DNA of 64,000 nucleotides from contig NZ_LQYA01000004.1 of the NCBI RefSeq assembly GCF_001531445.1, positions 1 through 64,000 of the forward strand, in the 5' to 3' direction. Positions 34,407-43,393 of the stretch are shown here, one piece after another (positions within the stretch are counted from its first letter, which is position 1; every line of letters begins with the position of its first letter). The stretch comes from Sporosarcina koreensis (GTDB lineage: Bacteria; Bacillota; Bacilli; Bacillales_A; Planococcaceae). Under the pieces are notes generated by a model. The model saw nothing but the letters and a program-made list of their open reading frames with translations. It ran no database searches and had not been told where the DNA came from. The position numbers and the translations under genes are program-made.

Positions 34407-34452
34407 ATACTATCAAACTTCTACACTTAATTCAACGAGATTTCAGAAAATA
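34407..34452 (-). promoter_or_regulatory. dpp promoter with CodY-like box
   Basis: On the minus strand TTGAAT (34435-34430), 17 bp and TAGTAT (34412-34407) make a sigma-A promoter. Two bases upstream, TATTTTCTGAAATCT (34452-34438) matches the CodY consensus AATTTTCWGAAAATT at 12 of 15 positions. dpp is a CodY target in B. subtilis, so repression in rich medium is likely. Confidence 0.65.
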
Positions 34453-34706
34453 AAGAAACAGAATAATAGAGTTAGAACACGAAAACCGCCGCTTAAGTAA
34501 ATGGCTGATTCTAATGTACATATGCGAAGATGGGAACAATCGGGGTCTTTTGGCAAGTGAGAAATTGGAGTGAGAAAGAAATTGCAAAAGGCAAGCTTTC
34601 AAAAAAGGGATTATTTTATCGTCAATGAAAAAGAAACGGGCCTCGAATCGATGACCGGTAATTTATAGAAGTTCACGATTAAACAACTGTGGGTTGCCGG
34701 GTAAAA
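34453..34706. other. Intergenic stretch upstream of the dpp promoter
   Basis: No frame with a ribosome site and no repeat family of this window is seen here. Confidence 0.5.
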
Positions 34707-34749
34707 ATGTAAAAAGTGAAATTGGCATGTCCAATTCCACTTTTTATTT
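34707..34749 (-). terminator. Terminator of the 56-aa peptide gene
   Basis: AAAAAGTGAAATTGG (34711-34725) pairs with CCAATTCCACTTTTT (34731-34745) with one mismatch; T-rich on the minus strand. Lies 33 bases past the stop. Confidence 0.85.
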
Positions 34750-34781
34750 GGTGTTAGTTGTCCAAGCCACGTAATATTGAC

Positions 34782-34952
34782 TTATGGATCCAGTTGATGA
34801 CATCCTACATTACAACCATTTCCTGGAGGCGGCCCCGCGGGTCCTCGGTTATCGGTTGACTCATTATGCGGCCCTTGGGCATTTGCAATCGGTGCAAATA
34901 CAAGCAAGCATAACAGCATTCCCGAGAATAGGATATTTCTCTTTTTCTTCAT
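34782..34952 (-). CDS. Small secreted peptide with two cysteines (56 aa)
   Basis: A 56-codon frame behind an ideal AAAGGAGGTGAAAC site, closed by its own terminator. The product has a signal peptide (MKKKRNILFSGMLLCLLVFA, cleavage likely after PIANA) and a mature part of about 31 residues, rich in Gly, Pro and Asn, ending PGNGCNVGCHQLDP with two Cys four residues apart. I do not recognise a family. It could be a signal, an antimicrobial or a wall peptide; no modification or immunity genes lie beside it. The decayed group II intron lies just upstream. Confidence 0.7.
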   Translation of the reverse strand: MKKKRNILFSGMLLCLLVFAPIANAQGPHNESTDNRGPAGPPPGNGCNVGCHQLDP

Positions 34953-35184
34953 ATTCTAGTTTCACCTCCTTTTTCTTTATCATCTACAATATTCTACTTA
35001 TTCCAACAAATACCTTCATACTTACGTATCATTTAAATAAACGAGCCAATAGTCCTAGCCAGGAGTTCCTGCATATGTTAAATTGACTTAATCGAGTAGG
35101 AGGCTAACCATTAATTGATTAGCCAACCTCTCAGTCGTGTAGCCAATGGGAATTTCACCCAAAGGCTCTCACAGAACCGTACGT

Positions 35185-36777
35185 CAGACTGTCTAACAAA
35201 TGGTTCTGGGTACTGTTATAAAATTGTTTTTATGCAATTTTACTTAAATAAACGTGATGAATAGTAAATTTTGAAAGGGATCGTTCTCTGAAGAGGCGTA
35301 TGAGATCCTGAACTCCATTTATTTTAATCATTCTTTTTAAATTATAGGCAAGACAAATCAGGGTGGTCTCAGTACCTACTGATGCCAACCCTCGTGTTAA
35401 AAAGTATGTGTAACCCCAGTGACGTTTCATCGTCCCGAAAGGGTGCTCCACGATTGCCGCTCTTTGTTTATAGATATGACTTTGATTAAGTGTATTTTCG
35501 GCAATCCGTTCGATTACTTCTTCGTCATTGAGCCTAGTTACCGACCTCCCTCCTTTGGCAGTCGTACAGAACTCTTTTTTTCCACAAATATCGAAAGTTT
35601 CACAGGTGTAACGTCTATACTCTTTCCCATCTTGTTTTCCATTCCACTTGAAAGGTAATTCATAACCCAGCGGGCAAATATATCTATCGTTTAGGGCGTT
35701 ATATTCAAAGCGCTCTTTATCAAATCCACTTTCCACTTTGTTTTTCTTTCCTTTTTGCGGCTTAATTAGAAGTTCGGTGCTATCGTTAACTACTTCAATC
35801 ATTTGAAGGTAATTATAATAGCCTGTATCGGCTAGAAATGTGGTTTTCTGATCATGAAAAACTTGCTTTGCTTTTCTCACCATATTTGACAGTTGTCCTT
35901 GATCGTTCACGTCGCTGACAGTATCACAGTCCACAATTAGTTTATATTTGCTGTCCACCGCGGTTTGGACATTGAAACAGACTTCATGCTTTCCGTTGTT
36001 TTTCATCGATTCAGCATCCGGATCGGTCACGCACAGCTGATTTTTACCTGTTTCCTTGAGTTCTTGTTTAATTATTTGCAGTTCATGCATTCTTTCTTGA
36101 TAGACGTCTAATGTTTCTATGATTTCCCGCTTTTTTTGATGATTATCTTCCCTAAAAAAATCATGCAAATATGCCTCGATTTTTTCATCGATATACCCCA
36201 GCTTTTTACTTAAAATATTGCCATTAAAATGCTGTTTTTCAGAACAGTTCGCTTTTAATTTTGTCCCGTCAATCGCGACAATTTGACCGTCGATTAACCC
36301 AAACCCTTTTAACATTAGGGTAAACTCTTTAAACAGTTTCTTTACGGCCTTTTGGTTGTTTTTCATGAAGGCTGATATAGTACCGTGGTCTGGTTGAAGC
36401 CTACAAATTAGCCACATTAGTTCAATGTTTCTTTTTGTCTCAGTTTCTATCTTGCGAGAGGAGCGGATGCCATTCTTATAACAGTAAAGATAGAGCTTCA
36501 GAAGATCGCTGCGTCGATAAGGTTTTTGTCCAGCTTTGGTGCCTAAATAGACTTGAAAGCCCACTTCTTCTAGGTTCAAACTATCCACATAAGCATCGAT
36601 AACTCGGACCGGGTTTTCTTCATCTACAAAGTCATCCAACGTATTTGGTAGTAATGTAATTTGATATCTATCTTCACCTTCGATATAAGACATATACGCT
36701 CATCTCCTTTTAATATAGAGATTCGACAAAGGTCGTTCATTTCCATGCCAAAAATTAAAAAATTGTTAGACAGTCTG
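35185..36777 (-). mobile_element. IS1182-family insertion sequence
   Basis: A 1593-bp element. Terminal inverted repeats CAGACTGTCTAACAA are identical over 15 bp at both ends (35185-35199 and 36763-36777). ACGT flanks both sides as a probable 4-bp target duplication. The target restored by removing the IS is GAACCGTACGTACGGTTC, a perfect 18-bp palindrome within domain V of the intron. It carries one transposase gene. Confidence 0.85.
35230..36693 (-). CDS. IS1182-family transposase
   Basis: A 487-aa DDE transposase, apparently intact. N-terminal domain LPNTLDDFVDEENPVRVIDAYVD, catalytic-region motifs IVAIDGTKLKAN (first Asp), LIVDCDTVSDVND (second Asp) and EHPFGTMKRHWGYTYFLTRG (Glu), and a Cys-containing insertion (YICPLGYEL, CETFDICGKKEFC). 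Full length for the family, so the element may still move. Confidence 0.92.
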   Translation of the reverse strand: MSYIEGEDRYQITLLPNTLDDFVDEENPVRVIDAYVDSLNLEEVGFQVYLGTKAGQKPYRRSDLLKLYLYCYKNGIRSSRKIETETKRNIELMWLICRLQPDHGTISAFMKNNQKAVKKLFKEFTLMLKGFGLIDGQIVAIDGTKLKANCSEKQHFNGNILSKKLGYIDEKIEAYLHDFFREDNHQKKREIIETLDVYQERMHELQIIKQELKETGKNQLCVTDPDAESMKNNGKHEVCFNVQTAVDSKYKLIVDCDTVSDVNDQGQLSNMVRKAKQVFHDQKTTFLADTGYYNYLQMIEVVNDSTELLIKPQKGKKNKVESGFDKERFEYNALNDRYICPLGYELPFKWNGKQDGKEYRRYTCETFDICGKKEFCTTAKGGRSVTRLNDEEVIERIAENTLNQSHIYKQRAAIVEHPFGTMKRHWGYTYFLTRGLASVGTETTLICLAYNLKRMIKINGVQDLIRLFRERSLSKFTIHHVYLSKIA

Positions 36778-36801
36778 ACGTACGGTTCCGTATACGGCGG
36801 T

Positions 36802-38091
36802 TCAATCTCTTAAGTATCGCGACTCATAAAGTTGGGACATATCCTTTAGTCCCCACTTTGTGAGTCTTTCTTTTGTTATGGCTTGATGGAGTATTTCACT
36901 GCACGATAAACGCCAATATCCCTTTCGGGAATTAGCTAATTTCATGGCATCATCATGGTCTATTCCAAATTTACGAAGCATTTGATATCGAGTCCTTGGC
37001 TTCTTCCATCTCTTCAATATCATTTGTCTTAATCGATAATTTAACCATTGTTGGGTTTGACTGATGAATGTCTTCATACGTCCAATTCCATAGTAGTTAA
37101 TCCAACCTGTTATTGTTTGATTAATCTTTGTGATAATATCAATGAAAGTTCCGGGGTGTTTTCGACTCGTTAAATTTCTAATTTTGTCTTTGAATCGTTG
37201 TTTAGCCGACCCGCTGGGTCGGCAGACTACTTTCCCATGAGGTTCTGAATGTTAAAGCCAAGGAACGTGGCGGATGTAGCCCCGCAAATTCGGCTTTTCT
37301 CTTGGTTAATCGTAAGCTGAAGCTCCCCTTCTATGAACGAAGTAACACTTTCCATCACTCTCTCCAGCCCGTTTGCTTTTCACATAAATGACGAAGTCAT
37401 CTGCGTAACGGATGTAGCGGTGTCCTCTCTTTTCCAGTTCTCTATCTAGCATATTTAAATAAACGTTTGCTAGAATCGGAGATAGAGGCCCACCTTGTGG
37501 TGCACCTTTGGTCGTCTCAATGTAGATGTCCTTATCAAGGATGCCCGAGCGAAGAAATTTCCAAATCAGTTTGAGCACTATCTTATCTGAAATGAAGTAT
37601 TCCAGATATGCCCTCATCCTTTGATGGTGAATGGTATCGAAGTAACTTTTCAGGTCGCAATCTACTACGACTCGGTAGCCTTCTTGATAATACTCTTCGG
37701 CTCGTTTAATGGCCTGGTGGGCACTTCTGCCTTTTCGAAAACCATAGCTATGGTCCGAGAAATGGGGGTCAATAATCGGCTCGATGACTTGAAGTATCGC
37801 CTGTTGGACAACCCTGTCCAGGACACACGGTATACCGAGATATCTTTTTGATCCATCGGGTTTTGGGATGGCAACCTTTTTTTCAGGTTAGGGTTCATAT
37901 GTCCCGTCCCTCAATTTGAGCTTTAGGTGTTGGTAGTATTTCTCCATATGACCTTTCAATTGGTAGACTGTAATTCCATCTACACCCGGAGCACCTTTGT
38001 TTTTCCGTACTTTCTTGTATGCTCCCCAAAGATTATCATCTGTAATAATTTGGTCGATTAAGCTGATACCATCTTGTTCTCTCATATCCAT
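36802..38091 (-). pseudogene. Group II intron reverse transcriptase/maturase, broken
   Basis: The pieces line up as one LtrA-like protein of about 430 aa. Reverse transcriptase parts include GAPGVDGITV, IPKPDGSKRYLGIPCVLD, YGFRKGRSAHQAI, QGGPLSPILANVYLN and the catalytic YIRYADDFVIYV; the maturase/C-terminal part ends GYWRLSCSEILHQAITKERL. Three lesions: an in-frame TAA at 37888-37890 between Pro codons; a 2-bp loss (or 1-bp gain) in a GA run near 37359-37366; and a 1-bp loss in a G run near 37231-37237 that restores the first frame. The protein cannot be made intact. Confidence 0.85.
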
Positions 38092-38611
38092 GTGACATCC
38101 CTACGCACTCCTATGTACCCTTCAGTTTCATACTTATCTCTCCATAGGTAGCCATCTATTCGGTCTTTACCACGATGTTTTCTGCGTTTAGGCGGCGATG
38201 TCTACACCTCCCTGTTTTCCAAGATTTAAGATTGTTCGGTCCTTCATTTCCGTAAGGAAATTACTATGACGTCTGCTGACTTCTCACGATTCATCGAATT
38301 ATCACTAAACCGATTGTTAATTGAATAACCCTCGTGAGACCTCCCCGGGTAAGGGCTATAACCTTCCTCCCATGTAACTGCTGTATTTACTGTATGGAAC
38401 TCGGGCAGTATAGGACTTCGTTTTGTAATGCAAACTCGTCCATTCCAATTCAGCCTTATATACAGTTTCTGTCCGTCAGTTGGGGATTTTGCCTTCGGCT
38501 TCCTTCAGATTCCACCTCACGGTGGACACCCTTGCCTTCAGCTAACAGTTCCTACTGCCAAGCCTGTAGTGGACTTTCACCACCAAGTTATAGCCCATGC
38601 CGGGCACACAT

Positions 38612-38650
38612 CAAGAAAACCGCCACCCAGTTTCCCGGATGGCGGTTTAT
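38612..38650 (-). terminator. Terminator of the opp operon, intron insertion site
   Basis: AAACCGCCA (38617-38625) pairs with TGGCGGTTT (38640-38648); TTTTCTTGAT follows on the minus strand and the intron starts at the next base or two. Confidence 0.88.
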
Positions 38651-38680
38651 CGATTACTGAGGTTGCTCAATAATCAACTA

Positions 38681-40516
38681 TTATTCAGTTACGCCCCACT
38701 TCCACAGACGAAGGTCTGTGCCTGTTTCGATAGAGTAGTTTGTAACACGCTTGTTAACACCCATTAGGTAGTAACGGAATACTGTTGGTGCAACTGGAAC
38801 TTCATCAACCATGAGCTGTTGCCATTCGCTGAACTTTCCAGCACGGTATTCAGAATCCAAGGACTGCTCGCCTGAGATAGCATCAAGAAGCTCAGTGTTC
38901 TTATCGCTTGTAAAACGAGTATAGTTGAACGCAGCATCTTTACCATATAGACCAGATGGGTTCGGGTCAGAACCAACACTCCAAGCACCTTGGTAGATAT
39001 CGATATCCGGATCGTCAGCCTCTACTCTATCATAGAACGAGTTGAACTCATGCAGACGCCCTTCAAGAAGTTGTACTTTAATACCTACGTCAGCCCAGTT
39101 TTGCATGTAGAACTGTGCAATCGGCTCAGCAGTTTCTCCACCTGACATGGAAGCGAAGTTAAGAACGAATTGCTCACCTTTGTCGTTTTCACGGAAACCA
39201 TCTCCGTCAACGTCAACATATCCAGCTTCGTCAAGAAGTGCTTTCGCCTTCTCAGGGTCATAAGATGGTGTTTCAATGCTTGAATCATGGAAAGTAGAGA
39301 ATACAGGTACAATTAGAGTTGTCGCTGGGAAACGAAGACCGTGATAAAGTTCTTTACCGATTGTTTCGTTGTCCATTGCGTACCACATAGCTTGACGAAC
39401 AAGTTTGTTACCCATTTTTGCGTTGGGATCAGTTACGTTTGTTTTGTTATCTGCATCCCATTTACCAAGTTTGAACCCAATGTACGTATAGGCAATATCA
39501 ACTTCCGCTAGCAATTCGATATTATCGACTTCTTTAGCGTTCAAGTACTGGTCAACTGGAACCGAAGCGATATCTACATCGCCTTTCTTAAGTGCTTCAA
39601 GAATAGACGCAGAGCTTACTACTTTCAATACGATTGAATCTAGCTGAGGTTTGCCTCTCCAGTAATCATCGTTGCGCTCATAAAGAACAGATTCACCCGG
39701 TACGATTTTTGCAATTTTGTATGGTCCAAAACCGATAGGGTTTGTGCGGATTTTATCAGAAGCAGCAAGTTCTTCAATCGTAAGTTCACCTGTCATAACA
39801 TCTCCGACATGGTGTCTTGGTGTTGGATAAGCCCAAATACCTGACAATAGTGACGGAGTCGCTTCAGTGTAAGTGATTGTAATTGTTTTGTCATCATCAG
39901 AAATCTTAATACCGGAAATTTCAGTTGTTTCACCGTTATGGTATGCAGGCATACCTTCAACGTTTTCGATCATGAATGTGTAACGAGTTCCCGTGTAGTC
40001 AGGGTGACCAAGTAATTGGTAAGAGTAAAGAAGGTCGCTTGCTTTAACAGGCTCGCCATCATGCCAGTTTACATTATCACCGATTTTGATTGTAATCGAT
40101 TTTTTATCATCAGAAACTTCGTATGTTGCAGCGCCGTCATTAGTGATCAAGAAGTCGCCATCAGTAGTGAACAAGTTTTCATCAAAAAAGCTCAATACAG
40201 TGGAATCTGGTGTACCAGAATATAAGACTCGGCTTAGAGTACCTTCGAATGGAGTGTCGGAAACAAGTGCATAGTTCAACTCTCCACCATCGATTGGAGT
40301 TCCTGTGTTAGAAACTGTCAGTGGGAACTCTAGACCCGCGTTCGGATCATCAACTTCCTCTGGATCCTCTTCATTTTCTGTTCCTTCTGTTTTCTCTGGA
40401 TCTTTAGATGGTTCTTTCTCAGTAGCACCATCTTTGTCTTTGCCTGTACATGCAGCTAAAAATACGCTGAGAACAAGCAATAGACTTGCAAGTAGCATAA
40501 ATTGCTTCTTTGCCAA
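38681..40516 (-). CDS. oppA: Oligopeptide ABC transporter substrate-binding lipoprotein
   Basis: A 611-aa family 5 solute-binding lipoprotein. Signal and lipobox MLLASLLLVLSVFLAACTGKD; a very acidic linker follows (KEPSKDPEKTEGTENEEDPE), then the SBP_bac_5 domain (KIGDNVNWHDGEPVKASDL, IRTNPIGFGPYKIAKI). Last gene of an oppDFBCA operon, with a TTG start at 40516 behind GGGGAGG. Base composition is a little more AT-rich than in its neighbours, as is usual for highly expressed lipoproteins here. The second peptide transporter of this window. Confidence 0.9.
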   Translation of the reverse strand: MAKKQFMLLASLLLVLSVFLAACTGKDKDGATEKEPSKDPEKTEGTENEEDPEEVDDPNAGLEFPLTVSNTGTPIDGGELNYALVSDTPFEGTLSRVLYSGTPDSTVLSFFDENLFTTDGDFLITNDGAATYEVSDDKKSITIKIGDNVNWHDGEPVKASDLLYSYQLLGHPDYTGTRYTFMIENVEGMPAYHNGETTEISGIKISDDDKTITITYTEATPSLLSGIWAYPTPRHHVGDVMTGELTIEELAASDKIRTNPIGFGPYKIAKIVPGESVLYERNDDYWRGKPQLDSIVLKVVSSASILEALKKGDVDIASVPVDQYLNAKEVDNIELLAEVDIAYTYIGFKLGKWDADNKTNVTDPNAKMGNKLVRQAMWYAMDNETIGKELYHGLRFPATTLIVPVFSTFHDSSIETPSYDPEKAKALLDEAGYVDVDGDGFRENDKGEQFVLNFASMSGGETAEPIAQFYMQNWADVGIKVQLLEGRLHEFNSFYDRVEADDPDIDIYQGAWSVGSDPNPSGLYGKDAAFNYTRFTSDKNTELLDAISGEQSLDSEYRAGKFSEWQQLMVDEVPVAPTVFRYYLMGVNKRVTNYSIETGTDLRLWKWGVTE

Positions 40517-40538
40517 TTGTATTACCTCCCCTTATTTT

Positions 40539-41453
40539 TTAGGCTAATCTTTGCCTTGCGTCTGACGCGCGTTTGACCGCTTGCCCGACATAATTTATAC
40601 ACAGCATCATTACTAGAATCAGTAATGCTGCAGGTAACCATACCCACCACTTATTCTTGACAATATCAGGATTCCTTGCAAACGCAACAAGCGTTCCAAG
40701 TGAAGGAGTTCCAGCAGGCAAACCGAAGCCTAGGAAAGTAAGACCCGTTTCTATCCCGATATTTGATGCAAGCGTAAGTGTCATATTTACAATGACGAGT
40801 GAACTCAAGTTAGGAAACATTTCAAAGAACATGATTTTCCAACTTGGGGTTCCTAACGTCTTGGAGGCATTGATATAGTCAAGCTCCCTTTCCTGCAATG
40901 CTCTAGATCGGATAAGCCTCGCTTTTCCGAGCCATAAGAAAACACTCATAATAAGAATGAATGTGAAGACATTATAGTTTGGAATAATTGTTACGAACAC
41001 GATGATGAACATCGTAGTTGGCAATACCATCATGAATTCAAGAAAACGCATCATGATATTATCGACGCCGCCACCGTAAAAGCCCGAGATCAATCCGTAT
41101 GAAAGCCCTATCATTCCTGCAATCACCGTAATAGCGATGCCGATTGTAAATGAGTTGCGCGCACCTATCATCAGTTGTCCGAATACATCACGACCACCGT
41201 CATCAGTTCCAAGCCAGTTCGCTGCGGAAGGTGGCTTCCAAGTATTCAGGAAGTTCACACGCGTCAATGCAGCTTGGTCAATAAAAAGTGGTGATAGGTA
41301 TGCAGTTGACAAAAGGATTATAAGCAAAATTAATGAACCGAGAGCCATCTTATCATGTAAAATTTCTCTCCAAATCGTTTTCATAAACGATGGATTATTC
41401 AGCTTCTCTCTAGCAATCAGTTCTTTTTCGTTTAATGTGACTGTATCTTTCAT
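40539..41453 (-). CDS. oppC: Oligopeptide ABC transporter permease (OppC-like)
   Basis: A 304-aa permease with a long cytoplasmic arm (LIAREKLNNPSFMKTIWREILHDKMALGS), six membrane segments and the EAA loop DYINASKTLGTPSWKIMFFEMFPN. Start ATG follows GAGGAGGGG. Fourth gene of the opp operon. Confidence 0.92.
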   Translation of the reverse strand: MKDTVTLNEKELIAREKLNNPSFMKTIWREILHDKMALGSLILLIILLSTAYLSPLFIDQAALTRVNFLNTWKPPSAANWLGTDDGGRDVFGQLMIGARNSFTIGIAITVIAGMIGLSYGLISGFYGGGVDNIMMRFLEFMMVLPTTMFIIVFVTIIPNYNVFTFILIMSVFLWLGKARLIRSRALQERELDYINASKTLGTPSWKIMFFEMFPNLSSLVIVNMTLTLASNIGIETGLTFLGFGLPAGTPSLGTLVAFARNPDIVKNKWWVWLPAALLILVMMLCINYVGQAVKRASDARQRLA

Positions 41454-41483
41454 CGGTGTTCCCCTCCTCTTCTTCCTTTTCCA

Positions 41484-42452
41484 TTATTCAATTCGGATAC
41501 GCGGATCGACTAGGCTCAAGATGATATCCGACAGCATAGTACCGACGACTACAGCAGTCCCCGATATCAAGACAAGCGCTGTCACAACGGTAAAGTCGCG
41601 TAAGTTGATGGATTGAATGAAAAGTTGTCCAAGGCCCTGATAACTGAAAATGGTTTCGATGAAGACCGAACCACCGATCAAACCTGTAATTTCATACCCG
41701 AGGAAAGCAGCAATTGGTAAAAGTGAATTCCGCAATATATGACGTGAATACACCCTTCCTTCAGGCACTCCTTTGGCACGGGCTGTTTTTATATATTCCT
41801 TAGTCTTCTGATCGATAATATCGTTTCGTAAATACTGTATCGTTCCGACTGTACCAATTATCGCTCCGGACATGACTGGTAAGACTAAGTGCTCCGCCCT
41901 GCTCACCATATAGGCCCACGTTCCCGACTCGATTTTTATATCAACACTTCCGGTGTACGGAAACCACCCTAATACGAAAGCAAAAACGAATAACATCAAT
42001 AGAGCAAAAACAAAAGTTGGTGTAGCAAATGCAACATAGTTATAAGTGACGATTAACTTATCCGCCCATGAATCTGTCCAGCGTCCCGCTATAATACCGA
42101 GAGGAATGGCAATTAAATAGATCATTATTGCGGTGAATAATGAAAGTAGCACCGTATTTTCAACCCGGCCCGCTATCAAAGTTGTAACAGGCTGTTGGTG
42201 GGTATACGACATTCCAAAATCACCTTGTACCGCTTTTCCAAGCCATCGTCCATATTGGACATACCATGGATCGTTCAAGCCGAATTTTTCACGTATCTTC
42301 TCTATTTGTTCAGGTGTAGCATCAGGATTCCCCATGAACGCTCCCGTTATCGCATCCCCCGGCATCGCTTTTGCGAGCATGAAGATGACGAGACTCAGGA
42401 GGATGAGCTGCGGAATCATGAGCAATGTTCTTCGTAAAATGAACTTCAACAT
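41484..42452 (-). CDS. oppB: Oligopeptide ABC transporter permease (OppB-like)
   Basis: A 322-aa permease. Start MLKFILRRTLLMIPQLILLS, AMPGDAITGAFMGNPDATPEQIEKIREKFGLND (the usual extracytoplasmic region after segment one), and EAA loop EYIKTARAKGVPEGRVYSRH. Start ATG follows GGGGGATGATG. Third gene of the operon. Confidence 0.93.
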   Translation of the reverse strand: MLKFILRRTLLMIPQLILLSLVIFMLAKAMPGDAITGAFMGNPDATPEQIEKIREKFGLNDPWYVQYGRWLGKAVQGDFGMSYTHQQPVTTLIAGRVENTVLLSLFTAIMIYLIAIPLGIIAGRWTDSWADKLIVTYNYVAFATPTFVFALLMLFVFAFVLGWFPYTGSVDIKIESGTWAYMVSRAEHLVLPVMSGAIIGTVGTIQYLRNDIIDQKTKEYIKTARAKGVPEGRVYSRHILRNSLLPIAAFLGYEITGLIGGSVFIETIFSYQGLGQLFIQSINLRDFTVVTALVLISGTAVVVGTMLSDIILSLVDPRIRIE

Positions 42453-42466
42453 TTACATCATCCCCC

Positions 42467-43393
42467 TTATTGCATAGCGACGGAATGCGTATCCGAGATT
42501 CTCTTCAAATCGAACATCCGCCCATCTTTATCGAAATAGCTATTGTATTCAGTTTGGTATTCCTGATTGATCGCCTGACGCAAATGCATTTTCTCGAAAC
42601 GCTTTTCAGGGTTCATTTCCGGGATCGCCGCAATCAATCGCTTTGTATAGACGTGCTGTGGATTGTTGTAAATCTCGTCTGCAGTTCCTTCCTCTACGAA
42701 ACGACCACGATACATAATGCCAATCCGATCGCACATATGCTGGATAATGCCCAAGTCATGCGAGATGAAGAGATACGTCAAGTTGAATTCCTCTTGGATT
42801 TCTTGCATGAAGTTCAATACTTGCGCTTGAACAGATACGTCCAATGCAGATACAGGCTCATCCGCAATAATCAGCTTCGGGTTCAATGCGAGCGCCCGGG
42901 CAATCCCAATCCGCTGTCTTTGCCCACCGGAGAATTGGTGAGGATATTTATAGATCGATTCAGGACTTAGCCCGACACGTGCGACTAACTCTTGCACTCT
43001 CAACAACTCTTCTTTCGCTGATAGCCTTTCAAAATTGCGAAGCGGTTCAGCAATGATGTTGAGCACATTTTTCCGCCCGTTCAGCGATGAATACGGGTCT
43101 TGGAAAATCATCTGTATGTCTTTCGTATAATTCCGTCTTTCGGATCTACTCAATTTGGCAAGGTCTTTTCCTTCGAAAAGCATTTCCCCGCTCGTAGCTT
43201 TGTTCAATCCGATGAGCGCGCGACCAGATGTCGTCTTGCCGCATCCCGACTCTCCAACCAGTCCATAAGTCTCGCCAGGCTGTAATTCGAAGCTGATGCC
43301 GTCAACCGCTCTGACATGGTCTACGACTTTACGGAAAAAACCGCCTCGTATCGGATAATGAATCTTCAAATCATTAACTGTTAGTAGCGACAT
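42467..43393 (-). CDS. oppF: Oligopeptide ABC transporter ATP-binding protein (OppF-like)
   Basis: A 308-aa ATPase: Walker A GESGCGKTTSGRALIG, signature FSGGQRQRIGIARAL, Walker B KLIIADEPVSALD, switch HDLGIIQH. The C-terminus is shorter than in YkfD and lacks the Cys cluster seen in the other three ATPases of this type here. It overlaps oppD by 20 bases. Confidence 0.9.
   Translation of the reverse strand: MSLLTVNDLKIHYPIRGGFFRKVVDHVRAVDGISFELQPGETYGLVGESGCGKTTSGRALIGLNKATSGEMLFEGKDLAKLSRSERRNYTKDIQMIFQDPYSSLNGRKNVLNIIAEPLRNFERLSAKEELLRVQELVARVGLSPESIYKYPHQFSGGQRQRIGIARALALNPKLIIADEPVSALDVSVQAQVLNFMQEIQEEFNLTYLFISHDLGIIQHMCDRIGIMYRGRFVEEGTADEIYNNPQHVYTKRLIAAIPEMNPEKRFEKMHLRQAINQEYQTEYNSYFDKDGRMFDLKRISDTHSVAMQ

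Larger units (their letters stand above)
35091..38609 (-). mobile_element. Decayed group II intron (class C-like) interrupted by an IS
   Basis: The 5' end at 38609 reads GTGTGCCCGGCATGGGCT on the minus strand. It lies immediately after the oppA terminator (stem at 38617-38648), the preferred site of class C introns. A broken maturase gene follows (38091-36802), then domain V starting GAACCGCCGTATACGG. Domain V is split by an IS1182-type element (35185-36777). After the IS come ACGTACGGTTCTGTGAGAG, a hairpin ending GGCTACACGAC (35134), and then a further segment ending CCTACTCGAT at 35091, the usual class C 3' end. The 3' part thus looks like a mosaic of two intron ends. Confidence 0.75.

Noticed and set aside
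34784-35086. 100-codon plus-strand frame
   Set aside because: It is the complement of the 56-aa secreted peptide gene, which has the better ribosome site, signal peptide and terminator.
37665-37898. 77-codon minus-strand frame inside the maturase
   Set aside because: It is out of frame; the true maturase frame (RYLGIPCVLD, YGFRKGRSAHQAI) runs through the same bases.
38334-38673. Two plus-strand frames of 81-108 codons
   Set aside because: They lie in the 5' RNA domains of the group II intron and over the opp terminator, with no ribosome site.
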